A stretch of DNA of 64,000 bases from Sphingopyxis sp. TUF1 (GCF_036687315.1 NZ_CP144683.1:992001-1056000), one strand, 5' to 3'; positions 44,544 through 54,415 are shown, counted from the first letter of the stretch. Numbers and translations are program-made. Notes: a model not told the origin generated them from the sequence alone.

Positions 44544-45755
44544 TTAGGACAGCGCCGCGCACGCCTGCTGGATCCGCACGCATGCTTCCTTCAGCACCGC
44601 TTCGGACGTCGCGTAAGACACGCGGAACGCCGGCGACAGGCCAAAAGCGGCGCCATGCACCGCAGCGACGCGTGCCGAATCGAGGAAATAGTCGATCAGC
44701 GCCTCGTCGCTGTCGATGACCTGACCCGAAGGTGTTTTCTTGCCCATGCAGCCTGACGCATCGGGATAGACGTAAAAGGCGCCGTCTGGGACCGGACAAT
44801 TGAGGCCGGGCGCGTCGTTGAGCATCGCGACGACCATGTCGCGGCGCTTGCGGAAAGCCGCGTTGCGATCGTCGAGGAACTGCTGCGGCCCGCCGAGCGC
44901 GGCGGCGGCGGCGGCCTGCGCGATCGAGCAAGGGTTCGACGTCGACTGCGACTGAAGCTTGCCCATCGCCTTGATCAGCCAGGCGGGACCGCCCGCATAG
45001 CCGATACGCCAGCCGGTCATCGCATAGGCTTTCGAACAGCCGTTTACCGTCAGGATGCGGTCGATCAGGTCGGGACAGCGCTGCGCGAGCGTCGAAAAGG
45101 CAAAGTCGGCGTACCAGACATGCTCGTACATATCGTCGGTCATCACCATCACATGCGGATGGCGGCGGATGACTTCGCCGATCGCGTCAAGTTCCTCCGG
45201 CGAATAGGCGGCGCCCGACGGGTTCGACGGCGAGTTGAAGATCACCCAGCGCGTCCTGGGCGTGATCGCCGCGTCGAGCTGTTCGGAGGTGATCTTGTAA
45301 TGCTGCGCTGCCGACGCCGCGATGACGACGGGGGTGCCGCCCGCGAAGGCGACGATATCGGGATAGCTGACCCAGTAGGGCGCGGGGATGATGACTTCGT
45401 CGCCGGGATCGACCGTCGCGACGAGGGCGTTGAACAGCGTGTGCTTGCCGCCGACATTGACGGTGATCTGGTCGAGGCCATAGTCGAGGTCGTTGTCGCG
45501 GCGGAACTTGCCGCGGATCGCTTCCTTCAGCGCCACCGTTCCATCGACGAGCGTATATTTGGTTTGCCCGGCACGGATCGCCTCGATCGCCGCTTCCTTG
45601 ACGAAATCGGGGGTGTCGAAATCAGGTTCCCCCGCCGACAGGCCGATGACATCAACGCCTTCGGCCTTCAGCTTGGTAACGCGCGCGGTCATCGCGAGCG
45701 TGGCGGAGGGCTGGATGCGCCCGAGGGCGGCGGAGATATGCGGCTTCAGCGACAT
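44544..45755 (-). CDS. PLP-dependent aminotransferase, class I (aspartate aminotransferase-like)
   Basis: Fold type I transaminase transferring amino groups to 2-oxoglutarate, most like bacterial aspartate aminotransferase of the Ib kind. The PLP lysine is in VNGCSKAYAMTGWRIGYAGGP; LSAGEPDFDTPDFVKEAAIEAIRAGQTKYT, FNSPSNPSGAAYSPEEL and GAFYVYPDASG are characteristic. 403 aa. The start is at MSLKPHISAALGR; the longer frame upstream has no ribosome binding site for its ATG. Substrate specificity could extend to other amino acids or prephenate. Confidence 0.92.
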   Translation of the reverse strand: MSLKPHISAALGRIQPSATLAMTARVTKLKAEGVDVIGLSAGEPDFDTPDFVKEAAIEAIRAGQTKYTLVDGTVALKEAIRGKFRRDNDLDYGLDQITVNVGGKHTLFNALVATVDPGDEVIIPAPYWVSYPDIVAFAGGTPVVIAASAAQHYKITSEQLDAAITPRTRWVIFNSPSNPSGAAYSPEELDAIGEVIRRHPHVMVMTDDMYEHVWYADFAFSTLAQRCPDLIDRILTVNGCSKAYAMTGWRIGYAGGPAWLIKAMGKLQSQSTSNPCSIAQAAAAAALGGPQQFLDDRNAAFRKRRDMVVAMLNDAPGLNCPVPDGAFYVYPDASGCMGKKTPSGQVIDSDEALIDYFLDSARVAAVHGAAFGLSPAFRVSYATSEAVLKEACVRIQQACAALS

Positions 45756-45869
45756 GGAGAGGCGTTCCTTCGCGAGCGGATGGACAGGAAATTGCGCGCG
45801 GCCGCGCCTAAAGCCTCCGTCCGCAAATCGCAAGGCGGCGGCGCGATAATTTCCTATGCAAACGGCAAT

Positions 45870-47711
45870 TCAGCCCGCCGCGTTACCCGCATCCTCGGCC
45901 AGCCGCGCCGGCACCAGCCCGCGCAGGCTGTTGCCGATGAAAAAACCGTGCGCGAGATCGGCGAGCCGAAGGTGCGATTCGACCGCGCGCCCCTTGTCGA
46001 TCAGTTCGCCGCGAAGCACGCCGGGTAGCAGTCCGAGCGCGAGCGGCGGGGTAAGGAGCACGCCGTCGCGCTCGACAAAGATGTTGCTCCAGCTCCCCTC
46101 GGTCACAAAGCCCGGTTCATTGACGAACACGACCTCGGCGGCGCCGCTGTCCTGCCGCGCCCTGTCATAGGGCGCGCGCAGGCTGGTCTTGTGCAGGGCG
46201 CGAAAATCATCCGGCCCCATCGGCGCGGGGCGCACCGCGACCGGCACCGGCAGTTCGGCCAGCCGCGGCAGCGGTGACACCTCAACCGCGAGGGCGCCCG
46301 ACGGCGCAAGCCGCATCCGCACGCGCGCCGCGCTGCGCAGGCGGAAGGTCGCCGATTGCAGGCTGTTGCGTGCGGCATGCCGGTCAAAGGAAAAGCCGAG
46401 CGCCGCGGCGCTCGCCTTCATCCGTGCCAGATGCCCCTCGAGGCGCTGAACCCCGTCGACGGGGTCGAATAGCATCGTTTCAATCAGGTCGAAACTTTCG
46501 CCCGCTGCGCCCACAAATTCCCCCTTGGCCAGACATTCGCGCCATTCCTCGGCTGGCACGCTGTCGGCAACGATTCCCGATCCCAATCCCAGCGTGGCGC
46601 ATGACGGCGCGCCCTGCAACCCGCCTTGCGCGGCGACCGGGGGAAAGACGAGCGTCCGGATCGCGACATTGAACGCGGCATCGCCGCCCGGCTCGATAAA
46701 GCCGATGGACCCAGTGTAGAGGCCGCGCGGCTCCTTCTCCAGCGCGTCGATGATTTCCATCGCGCGCACCTTGGGCGCGCCGGTGATCGACCCGCAGGGA
46801 AAGGCGGCGCGGAGCACATCGACGGCGCCGGCACCCGGCGGCAGGCGCGCGCTGACATCGGACACGAGCTGGTGGATCGTCGGGAAACTTTCGACGCGAA
46901 AAAGGTCGGGCACCGCGACCGATCCCGGGTCGGCGACGCGCGACAAGTCGTTGCGGATCAGATCGACGATCATCAGATTTTCGGCGCGCTGTTTGGGGTC
47001 TTCGGCCAGTTCGCGCGCCGCCGCCGCATCGTCTTTGGGACCGGCGCGTCGCGATGCGGTGCCCTTCATCGGCCGCGCGATCACCGTGCCGTCGCGAAGC
47101 GCGAAGAAAAGTTCCGGCGACAGCGACGCGATCGCCTGCTCGCCCGTCCAGACAAAGCCGCCATATCCGGCACGCGCCGTCCGCCGCAGCCGCGCGTAGA
47201 CGGCGAGTGGATCGCCCGCTACTGGCACGTCGGCGCGAAGCGTCAGGTTCGCCTGATAGATATCGCCCGCGCGGATCAGGGACAGCACATCTTCGACGGC
47301 CGCGAGATAATCGGCGCGCGCGATGCGCGGCGCGACCGGACCGACCCACGCCGACGCCGGATCGGGAAGCAGGCGCTCGACGTCACCGGCGTCGATCCGC
47401 TGCACATCGGCGAACAGGCCGAACCAGCCGAGCGGCACGGTCCCCGCCGCGGCGTCGACCGCGCCGCGCCATGCAGGCGCAAGTCCCTTCCCCGCCTCAT
47501 AAGCCAGATAGCCCGCGGCGTGGAGGCCGCGTGCCCGGGCCGCGCCGAGCCTGTCCAGCAGCGCCGGAATTTCGGCAGCGTTATCGACCGCAACAATGTC
47601 CACCGGATCGGCGAAAAGCCGCGCCGGCGCTGCGCCCTCGACACGTGCGTCGTCGAGCAGGACAAAGGGCGCGCTGCCTGTCGTCGCAAAGCCAATCGTG
47701 TAGCACGGCAT
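45870..47711 (-). CDS. pabB: Aminodeoxychorismate synthase component I fused to aminodeoxychorismate lyase (PabB-PabC)
   Basis: Makes 4-aminobenzoate for folate synthesis. Residues ~1-370 form the chorismate-using PabB part: AGDIYQANLTLRADVPV, IARPMKGTASRRAG, ELAEDPKQRAENLMIVDLIRNDLSRVADPGSV and FPCGSITGAPKVRAMEIID. Residues ~395-613 form a PLP-dependent lyase (PabC): FDLIETMLFDPVDGVQRLEGHLARMKASAAALGF at its start and VFVNEPGFVTEGSWSNIFVERDGVLLTPPLALGLLPGVLRGELI. The glutaminase subunit PabA is not in the window. Fused PabBC is common in sphingomonads. Confidence 0.93.
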   Translation of the reverse strand: MPCYTIGFATTGSAPFVLLDDARVEGAAPARLFADPVDIVAVDNAAEIPALLDRLGAARARGLHAAGYLAYEAGKGLAPAWRGAVDAAAGTVPLGWFGLFADVQRIDAGDVERLLPDPASAWVGPVAPRIARADYLAAVEDVLSLIRAGDIYQANLTLRADVPVAGDPLAVYARLRRTARAGYGGFVWTGEQAIASLSPELFFALRDGTVIARPMKGTASRRAGPKDDAAAARELAEDPKQRAENLMIVDLIRNDLSRVADPGSVAVPDLFRVESFPTIHQLVSDVSARLPPGAGAVDVLRAAFPCGSITGAPKVRAMEIIDALEKEPRGLYTGSIGFIEPGGDAAFNVAIRTLVFPPVAAQGGLQGAPSCATLGLGSGIVADSVPAEEWRECLAKGEFVGAAGESFDLIETMLFDPVDGVQRLEGHLARMKASAAALGFSFDRHAARNSLQSATFRLRSAARVRMRLAPSGALAVEVSPLPRLAELPVPVAVRPAPMGPDDFRALHKTSLRAPYDRARQDSGAAEVVFVNEPGFVTEGSWSNIFVERDGVLLTPPLALGLLPGVLRGELIDKGRAVESHLRLADLAHGFFIGNSLRGLVPARLAEDAGNAAG

Positions 47712-47744
47712 TATCGGCTCGTTCGTTCGGCGTGCCGCGCAGCG

Positions 47745-48293
47745 TCAACGTTCGCGGCGGACGCGAATACGCTTCATGTGGCCGATCTCGGCAAAATAGC
47801 TTCCCATGGCACCCGGATAAATAACCACTTGCTCGCCCGGTTTAGGATCCCGTGGAACGTCTGTCTGGTCGGTTTGCATCCAGATTGCTCCATCCTCAAT
47901 CTCGAACCGCATCTTGTTATAACCCTCGCGCCGCGCCCATTTGATCTTGGTTTCCAGCCGCGCCATCTTTTCCTTGTCGTCATCGCCCCCGCCGAAAAAG
48001 GGCAAGTCGCGCAAAGTGAAGCCGAACAGTCCGCGCCGCGCCCTTTGCGCCGCAGCGCGGTCAAAAAAGGTCACATCATTCGCCGTTTGCGCTTGCTCCA
48101 GCGCGTCAACCTGTCGATCGAAACAGGCCAGGCGCGCTGCGGCATCGCCAATTGCGCGGCAGTCATAGACTTGCTGCACCTGCACCGGCGTTCCCGAGGC
48201 ATCTGTTTCCTTTGCGGCGGCGGACGCAAATCCCGGGGTCAGCGACAAAAGCGCAGCGGCCAGAATGGTCAAACGCGGTTGCTTCAACGCCAT
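47745..48293 (-). CDS. Exported protein of unknown function with Cys-pair motif
   Basis: Signal peptide MALKQPRLTILAAALLSLTPGFASA, then YDCRAIGDAAARLACFDRQVDALE, a cysteine-pair motif seen in several periplasmic proteins of unknown role (C-x13-C followed by FDRQ), and a C-terminal domain (KMRFEIEDGAIWMQTDQTDVPRDPKPGEQVVIYPGAMGSYFAEIG). I do not assign a function. I start at MALKQP; the upstream extension is not signal-like. Convergent with nothing; it follows pabB's start region on the same strand. Confidence 0.75.
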   Translation of the reverse strand: MALKQPRLTILAAALLSLTPGFASAAAKETDASGTPVQVQQVYDCRAIGDAAARLACFDRQVDALEQAQTANDVTFFDRAAAQRARRGLFGFTLRDLPFFGGGDDDKEKMARLETKIKWARREGYNKMRFEIEDGAIWMQTDQTDVPRDPKPGEQVVIYPGAMGSYFAEIGHMKRIRVRRER

Positions 48294-48430
48294 GGCTTTC
48301 CCCTGTCGATCCCAGCGCACAACTAGCTGTCCCGCCGCCATACCGCAAGCGCGGGGCGCCATTGCGATTGACGGCGCCGCTGCTTAAAGTGATGTCAATA
48401 ACGCATAAACAGAGAGGTCGCCTCAATTTC

Positions 48431-50095
48431 ATGAACAGCCGCTTTTCCTGGTCGACCGATTATCACCACCCCACCGACTGGGACCAGAGCTTCGCGCCGC
48501 TGTCGCTGCCCGACATGCTGGCGGCGAGTGTCGCGCGAAAGGGCCATGCGCCGATGCTCGATTTCATGGGGCGGCAGTTCGGCTATGTCGAGGTTGCGCA
48601 GGGCGCCGCGCGCGTTGCCCGCGGGTTGCAGCAATTGGGGCTGGGCAAAGGCAGCCGCATCGGCCTGTTCCTGCCCAACGTTCCCCATTATGTCGCGGCC
48701 TATTATGGCGCGCTGATGACGGGCGCGACGGTGGTCAATTTCTCGCCGCTCTATACCGTCGCCGAACTCGAAGCGCAGGTTGAGGATTCGGGCACCGACA
48801 CGCTGTTCACGCTGAGCGCCGCAGCGCTGCTGCCCACTGCGCTCAAGGTTCTCGACGGATCGAGCCTGAACCGGCTGATCGTCGGGTCGGTCGCGGGCGG
48901 ACTGCCGCGGACCAAGTCGCTGCTCTATCGCCTGTTCAAGCGCGGCGAGGTCGCGCCGATGCCCGATGATCCGCGCGTGATCCGCTTTTCGGCGCTCACC
49001 GACAATGACGGGCGGCCCGACGCCGTCGCGATCGATCCCGAAACCGACGTTGCGCTGATCCAATATACCGGCGGCACGACGGGGACACCGAAAGGCGCTA
49101 AGCTGACGCACCAGAATCTGACCGCGAATGCGCGGCAGGTGAATGCCATTGACCCCGACCATGACGCCGACGACCGCATCCTCGGCGTCCTTCCCTTCTT
49201 TCACGTTTTTGCCAACACCTGCGTGCTCAACCGGACGGTGCTCAATGGCGGGTCGATCACCATGCTGCCGCGCTTCGACGCCAAACAGGCGCTGGCGGCA
49301 ATCAACCGCACGCGGACGACGGCGCTGCCCGGCGTCCCGACGATGTATCAGGCGCTGCTCGACCATCCCGATCTGGCGCGCACCGATTTCTCCTCGCTGC
49401 GCGTCTGCATCTCCGGCGGCGCGCCGATGCCCGCCGAGCTGCGCGAAAAATTCGTCGCCGCCACCGGCGCGTCGCTGGTCGAGGGCTATGGCCTCACCGA
49501 AAGTTCGGGGGTCGTGGCGACCAATCCTTATAACGGTCCCGTCCGTCCCGGCACGATCGGCCAGCCTTTGCCAGCAACCCACATCCGCCTGCTCGACAAG
49601 GAAGACCCGACAAAGGATGCGCCGGGCGGCGAGCCCGGCGAACTGGCGGTCAAAGGGCCGCAAATCATGCAAGGGTACTGGAACCGGCCCGACGCCGACA
49701 CCGACAGTTTCACCGCCGACGGCTGGCTGCGCACCGGCGACGTCGCGATTGTCGAGGAGGGCGGCTATATCCGCATCGTCGATCGGCTGAAGGACATGAT
49801 CGCGGTCGGCGGCTTCAAAGTCTATCCGAGCGTGATCGAGGCGCATCTGTACGAGCATCCCGCGGTCAAGGAAGCGATCGTGCTAGGCGTTCCCGACGCC
49901 TATCGCGGCGAGGCACCCAAGGCCTTTGTGACGCTGGAGGAAGGGTTCGAGGTCAGCGGCGAAGCGCTCGCAGCCTGGCTCAACCCGCAGATCGGCAAGC
50001 ATGAACGGGTGATCGCGGTCGAGGTGCGCGACGCGCTGCCAAAGACGATGATCGGCAAGCTCGACCGCAAGGCGCTCAGGGCCGAGGCGGGGTAG
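48431..50095 (+). CDS. Long-chain acyl-CoA ligase family protein (AMP-forming)
   Basis: Adenylate-forming enzyme that activates a fatty acid as acyl-AMP and then acyl-CoA. AMP-binding P-loop IQYTGGTTGTPKGAKLTH, VEGYGLTESSGVVATNPYNGP, GELAVKGPQIMQGYWNRPDADTDSFTADGWLRTGDVAIVEEGGYIRIVDRLKDMIAVGGFKVYPSVIEAHLYEHPAV, and the catalytic lysine in LPKTMIGKLDRKALR. Most similar in layout to FadD. The start at 48431 has AGAGG ~13 bases upstream, a long spacing; the earlier ATG at 48392 is possible. Confidence 0.92.
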   Translation: MNSRFSWSTDYHHPTDWDQSFAPLSLPDMLAASVARKGHAPMLDFMGRQFGYVEVAQGAARVARGLQQLGLGKGSRIGLFLPNVPHYVAAYYGALMTGATVVNFSPLYTVAELEAQVEDSGTDTLFTLSAAALLPTALKVLDGSSLNRLIVGSVAGGLPRTKSLLYRLFKRGEVAPMPDDPRVIRFSALTDNDGRPDAVAIDPETDVALIQYTGGTTGTPKGAKLTHQNLTANARQVNAIDPDHDADDRILGVLPFFHVFANTCVLNRTVLNGGSITMLPRFDAKQALAAINRTRTTALPGVPTMYQALLDHPDLARTDFSSLRVCISGGAPMPAELREKFVAATGASLVEGYGLTESSGVVATNPYNGPVRPGTIGQPLPATHIRLLDKEDPTKDAPGGEPGELAVKGPQIMQGYWNRPDADTDSFTADGWLRTGDVAIVEEGGYIRIVDRLKDMIAVGGFKVYPSVIEAHLYEHPAVKEAIVLGVPDAYRGEAPKAFVTLEEGFEVSGEALAAWLNPQIGKHERVIAVEVRDALPKTMIGKLDRKALRAEAG

Positions 50096-50127
50096 CGCCC
50101 GATCTAGAACACGGCCCAGTGAGACAA

Positions 50128-50218
50128 GCGTGCGCACCCGCGAAGGCGGGTGCCCATCTCCCGCCAGTGCAAGTTTGCACCGGCCGGTGATGGATCCCCG
50201 CCTTCGCGGGGATACACG
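50128..50218. repeat. Family I palindromic repeat after the acyl-CoA ligase gene
   Basis: Left arm with CACCCGCGAAGGCGGGTG (50134 onward) and inverted right arm with ATCCCCGCCTTCGCGGGGAT (50194-50213). Confidence 0.85.
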
Positions 50219-50227
50219 TTTTTTTTT
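50194..50227 (+). terminator. Terminator-like hairpin formed by the repeat's right arm
   Basis: Stem ATCCCCGC/GCGGGGAT with CTTC loop, then ACACG and nine T (50219-50227). The five-base gap to the T run makes it a weaker candidate. Confidence 0.55.
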
Positions 50228-50254
50228 GTCGATCCTGCCGGAAACGCTCGCGCC

Positions 50255-52594
50255 CTATTCGGCCGCCTTCTCCGGCTTGGCTTTCGCTTTGCCCTTGGCG
50301 CCCTTGGGCGCCGCGGGGGTGATCTCAAAGGCTAGCGGATTGCCGACATGGGCGTCCTCGCCGGTCTTCATCTTCACCTTCACCTCGCCGCCGTGGACCA
50401 GCTTGCCGAAGAGCAACTCCTCGGCGAGCGGCTGCTTGATCTTTTCCTGGATCAACCGGCCCATCGGACGCGCGCCATAGAGCTTGTCATAGCCCTTGCC
50501 GGTCAGCCATTCGCGCGCCGCATCGTCGAGCTGGATATGGACGTTGCGGTCGGCGAGTTGCAGCTCGAGTTCGAGAATGAACTTGTCGACAACGCGCGCG
50601 ACGACTTCGGGCGGCAGGTAGCCGAAGGGAACGATCGCATCGAGGCGGTTGCGGAATTCGGGGGTGAACATGCGCTTCACCGCCTCTTCCTGCACATCCT
50701 CGCGCGTCGACTGGCCAAAGCCGATCGATTCGCGCGCCATGTCGCTGGCGCCCGCATTGGTCGTCATGATCAAAATGACGTTGCGGAAATCGACGGTCTT
50801 GCCGTGGTGATCGGTCAGGCGGCCGTTGTCCATCACCTGAAGCAGGATGTTGAACAGATCGGGATGCGCCTTTTCGATCTCGTCGAGCAGCAGCACGCAA
50901 TGCGGGTTCTGGTCGATCGCATCGGTGAGCAGCCCGCCCTGATCGTAGCCGACATAGCCCGGCGGTGCGCCGATCAGGCGGCTGACCGAATGGCGTTCCA
51001 TATATTCGCTCATGTCGAAGCGCTGGAGCGGGATGCCCATGATCGACGCGAGCTGCTTCGCCACCTCGGTCTTGCCGACGCCGGTCGGGCCGCTGAACAG
51101 ATAATTGCCGATAGGCTTTTCGGGATCGCGCAGGCCCGCACGGCTCAGCTTGATCGCCGACGACAGCACCTCGATCGCGGTGTTCTGGCCGAAGACGACG
51201 CGCTTGAGGTCGGTTTCGAGGCTCGCGAGCGTCGCCTTGTCGTCGGTCGATACCGATTTGGGCGGGATGCGCGCCATCGTCGCGATGACCGCCTCGATCT
51301 CTTTCGCGGTGATCGTCTTCTTGCGCTTCGACGGGGCGACGAGCATCTGCATCGCGCCGACCTCGTCGATCACGTCGATCGCCTTGTCGGGCAATTTGCG
51401 GTCGTTGATGTAGCGCGCCGACAGATCGACCGCGGCGTTGATCGCGTCGGGGGTGTAACGCACCTGGTGATGCGCCTCGAACGCGCTGCGCAGCCCCGCA
51501 AGGATTTTCTTGGTATCCTCGAGCGTCGGTTCGACCACGTCGATCTTCTGGAACCGGCGGAGTAGCGCGCGGTCCTTTTCGAAATGGTTGCGGAACTCCT
51601 TATAGGTCGTCGAGCCGATGCAGCGGATCACGCCGCCCGAAAGCGCCGGTTTCAGCAGGTTCGACGCATCCATCGCGCCGCCCGACGTTGCGCCCGCACC
51701 GATGACGGTGTGGATCTCGTCGATGAACAGGATCGCGTGCGGCAGACCTTCGAGTTCGGTCACGACCTGTTTCAGCCGCTCCTCGAAGTCACCACGATAG
51801 CGCGTACCGGCGAGCAGCGCGCCCATGTCGAGCGAATAGATGACCGCGGGCAGCAGCACCTCGGGCACGTCGCCCTCGATGATCTTGCGCGCGAGGCCTT
51901 CGGCGATCGCGGTTTTGCCGACGCCGGGATCGCCGACATAGAGCGGGTTGTTCTTCGACCGGCGGCAGAGGATCTGGATCGTGCGATCGACCTCGGCATT
52001 GCGGCCGATCAGCGGATCGACCTTGCCGGTCTTTGCCTTTTCGTTGAGGTTGACGGTGAACTGGTCGAGCGCGGTTTCCTTCTTGGTCTTGCCGCTGCTG
52101 TCCTTGTCCTTCGTTTCTTCCTTTTCTTCGGGCTCGGCCTGCGGCGAAGGCTTGCCGCCCTTGCCGACGCCGTGGCTGAGGTAGGAGACCGCGTCGAGCC
52201 GCGTCAGATCCTGCTGCTGAAGGAAATAGACGGCGTAGCTTTCGCGTTCGGAAAAGAGCGCGACAAGGACGTTGGCGCCCGTGACCTCATCCTTGCCCGA
52301 CGACTGGACGTGCAGGATCGCGCGCTGGACAACGCGCTGGAAGCCGCTCGTCGGCGACGGATCGCTGTGCCCTTCGACTTTCAGGCTGTCGAGTTCGGTG
52401 TCGAGATAGTGGACGACGGCCGTTTGCAGGTCATCGAGCGCGACACCGCACGCGCGCATCACTTCGGCGGCATGATCGTCATCGATCAGCGCGAAGAGCA
52501 GATGCTCCAATGTCGCATATTCATGGTGACGCTCCGAAGCGGCCTTCAGCGCGTTGTGCAGGGTCTTTTCGAGGCTTTCCGAAAAGGACGGCAT
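50255..52594 (-). CDS. clpA: ATP-dependent Clp protease ATP-binding subunit ClpA
   Basis: AAA+ unfoldase that feeds substrates to ClpP. N-domain with MPSFSESLEKTLHNALKAASERHHEYATLEHLLFALIDDDHA; first AAA module with Walker A GDPGVGKTAIAEGLA and IDEIHTVIGAG; second module with GPTGVGKTEVAKQLA, IGAPPGYVGYDQGGLLTDAI, LLDEIEKAHPDLFNILLQVMDNG. The insertion between N-domain and D1 is Lys/Glu-rich. AAGGAG directly abuts the first ATG (52603), so the second ATG (52594, MPSFSE) is the better start. No clpS gene is adjacent. Confidence 0.97.
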   Translation of the reverse strand: MPSFSESLEKTLHNALKAASERHHEYATLEHLLFALIDDDHAAEVMRACGVALDDLQTAVVHYLDTELDSLKVEGHSDPSPTSGFQRVVQRAILHVQSSGKDEVTGANVLVALFSERESYAVYFLQQQDLTRLDAVSYLSHGVGKGGKPSPQAEPEEKEETKDKDSSGKTKKETALDQFTVNLNEKAKTGKVDPLIGRNAEVDRTIQILCRRSKNNPLYVGDPGVGKTAIAEGLARKIIEGDVPEVLLPAVIYSLDMGALLAGTRYRGDFEERLKQVVTELEGLPHAILFIDEIHTVIGAGATSGGAMDASNLLKPALSGGVIRCIGSTTYKEFRNHFEKDRALLRRFQKIDVVEPTLEDTKKILAGLRSAFEAHHQVRYTPDAINAAVDLSARYINDRKLPDKAIDVIDEVGAMQMLVAPSKRKKTITAKEIEAVIATMARIPPKSVSTDDKATLASLETDLKRVVFGQNTAIEVLSSAIKLSRAGLRDPEKPIGNYLFSGPTGVGKTEVAKQLASIMGIPLQRFDMSEYMERHSVSRLIGAPPGYVGYDQGGLLTDAIDQNPHCVLLLDEIEKAHPDLFNILLQVMDNGRLTDHHGKTVDFRNVILIMTTNAGASDMARESIGFGQSTREDVQEEAVKRMFTPEFRNRLDAIVPFGYLPPEVVARVVDKFILELELQLADRNVHIQLDDAAREWLTGKGYDKLYGARPMGRLIQEKIKQPLAEELLFGKLVHGGEVKVKMKTGEDAHVGNPLAFEITPAAPKGAKGKAKAKPEKAAE

Positions 52595-52744
52595 GGTCTT
52601 CATCTCCTTGCGGGGACCAGGCCGGGGAGAGCGGCCCCCTTAAGAATCCAACGTGGCGATGCCGCCGCCGCACCGCAAGGGAAAAGCGGCAGCGCATGTG
52701 AAATTCCAATGACAGACTTGCTTCATGGTTGTCGAAGCGGCGGA

Positions 52745-54226
52745 TCAACGGAACGGTGGTTCGTTGAATGCGCGCAGTTTCCGGCTGTGCAGCTTGGCCC
52801 CCTCGTCGCGCATCGTTTCGCACGCGCGGATACCGATCTGAAGGTGCGCGGCGATCGCTTCCTCGTAGAAACGGTTCGCCTGTCCGGGCAGCTTGAGCTC
52901 GCCGTGAAGCGGCTTGTCGCTGACGCAGAGCAGGGTGCCATAGGGGACGCGGAAACGATAGCCTTGCGCGGCGATCGTTGCGCTTTCCATGTCGATACCG
53001 ATCGCGCGCGATTGCGAAAAGCGCAGCGCGCTGTCGGTGTAGCGCAGCTCCCAATTGCGGTCGTCGGTGGTAACGACGGTGCCCGTGCGCATCCGTTTCT
53101 TGAGGTCGGCGCCGGTCGCGCCCGACACGCTTTCGGCCGCGCTGGCGAGCGCCTGCTGCACTTCGGCGATCGGCGGGATCGGGATTTCGACCGGCAGCAC
53201 CGCGTCGAGAATATGGTCGTCGCGAAGATATGCGTGCGCGAGCACATAATCGCCGATGCGCTGGCTGGGACGGAGCCCGCCGCAATGGCCGATCATCAGC
53301 CAGGCTTCGGGCCGCAGCACCGCGAGATGGTCGCAGATCGTCTTGGCGTTCGACGGGCCGACGCCGATGTTGACGAGCGTGATGCCGCCGCCATCGGGCG
53401 CGATGAGGTGATAGGCGGGCATCTGGTGCCGCCGCCACGCGCTGTCGGCGACGAGCGCGCTCGCATTGACGCCGGGCTGATCGACGTAAAGCCCCGCGGC
53501 GCCCGCGAGCGCAGTATAGCGCCCCTGCCCCACCTGCGCGCCCGCCCAGGCGACGAATTCATCGACATAGCGATGATAGTTGGTGAACAGGATATAACGC
53601 TGAAAATGCTCGGGCGCGGTACCGGTATAGTGGCGCAGGCGCGCAAGGCTGAAGTCGGTGCGCAGGGCGTCGAACAGCGCGAGCGGCTGATCTGCGGCCG
53701 GATCCTGTCCAAACAGCCCGTCGGCCAATTCGTCGCCGATGTCGGCAAGCTCGGTGGTCGGGAAATGGCGCGCAAGCTCGAGCGGGGTGACCCCGCCCAT
53801 GTCCGACCCGTCGCTGGCGTCGAGCACATAGGGAAAGGGGATCTGCTGCCCCGTCCGCGTCACTTCAAGTTCGACGTCATAATGGCGCGCGAGCAGCATC
53901 AGCTGTTCGCGGAGGTAATCGGCAAACAGATCGGGACGTGTCACCGTCGTGACGAAGGTGCCCGCACGCTCGAAGCGGCCGAAGGACAGATTATGCCCCG
54001 CCTGCCCCTCGCGCTGCTCACCCGTGGTCGTCAGGCGGATCGCCGGATAGTCGAACAGCCCCTTTGCCGCGGCATCGGCGGGCGGCAGGCTGCGGTCGCG
54101 GACATAATCTGCGATGGCGGATTTGAGGTTGGAAACCGATGCGCGGAACTTGTCCTGAAGCTCGGCGATGATGGCGTCGACGCGCGCGGCGGGATCGGTG
54201 TTTTCTTGCGATGATCTGGATGTCAT
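52745..54226 (-). CDS. amn: AMP nucleosidase
   Basis: Hydrolyses AMP to adenine and ribose 5-phosphate, regulating cellular AMP. The N-terminal regulatory domain (MTSRSSQENTDPAARVDAIIAELQDKFRASVSNLKSAIADYVRD) precedes a nucleoside phosphorylase-like catalytic domain: GGGITLVNIGVGPSNAKTICDHLAVLRPEAWLMIGHCGGLRPSQRIGDYVLAHAYLRDDHILD, MESATIAAQGYRFRVPYGTLLCVSDKPLHGELKLPGQANRFYEEAIAAHLQIGIRACE. 493 aa matches E. coli Amn. An upstream in-frame ATG (54388) would put repeat sequence into the protein and is rejected. Confidence 0.93.
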   Translation of the reverse strand: MTSRSSQENTDPAARVDAIIAELQDKFRASVSNLKSAIADYVRDRSLPPADAAAKGLFDYPAIRLTTTGEQREGQAGHNLSFGRFERAGTFVTTVTRPDLFADYLREQLMLLARHYDVELEVTRTGQQIPFPYVLDASDGSDMGGVTPLELARHFPTTELADIGDELADGLFGQDPAADQPLALFDALRTDFSLARLRHYTGTAPEHFQRYILFTNYHRYVDEFVAWAGAQVGQGRYTALAGAAGLYVDQPGVNASALVADSAWRRHQMPAYHLIAPDGGGITLVNIGVGPSNAKTICDHLAVLRPEAWLMIGHCGGLRPSQRIGDYVLAHAYLRDDHILDAVLPVEIPIPPIAEVQQALASAAESVSGATGADLKKRMRTGTVVTTDDRNWELRYTDSALRFSQSRAIGIDMESATIAAQGYRFRVPYGTLLCVSDKPLHGELKLPGQANRFYEEAIAAHLQIGIRACETMRDEGAKLHSRKLRAFNEPPFR

Positions 54227-54273
54227 CGCGTCGCTGTTGCACGAAATTATGACAAAAGGGAAGAGGGGGGAGA

Positions 54274-54408
54274 CTCCTCCCTGTCGCGCAGCGATGGGAG
54301 GGGGACCGCGCCCGGAGGGCGTGGTGGAGGGGCGGCGGCCGTCGCGCCATAGCCCCTCCGTCAGCGCTTCGCGCTGCCACCTCCCCATGGCTTCGCCACA
54401 GGGAGGAT
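54274..54408. repeat. Family IV palindromic repeat, copy C (inverted)
   Basis: Outer arms CTCCTCCCTGT and ACAGGGAGGAT; the internal AGCCCCTCCGTCAGCGCTTC is the reverse complement of copy A's ACGGAGGGG part. Lies between amn and the peroxiredoxin gene. Confidence 0.85.
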
Positions 54409-54415
54409 CAAGCTC

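Noticed and set aside
54227..54388. N-terminal extension of AMP nucleosidase through a palindromic repeat
   Set aside because: The extra residues come from the family IV repeat and do not match known AMP nucleosidases; the start at 54226 gives the family length.
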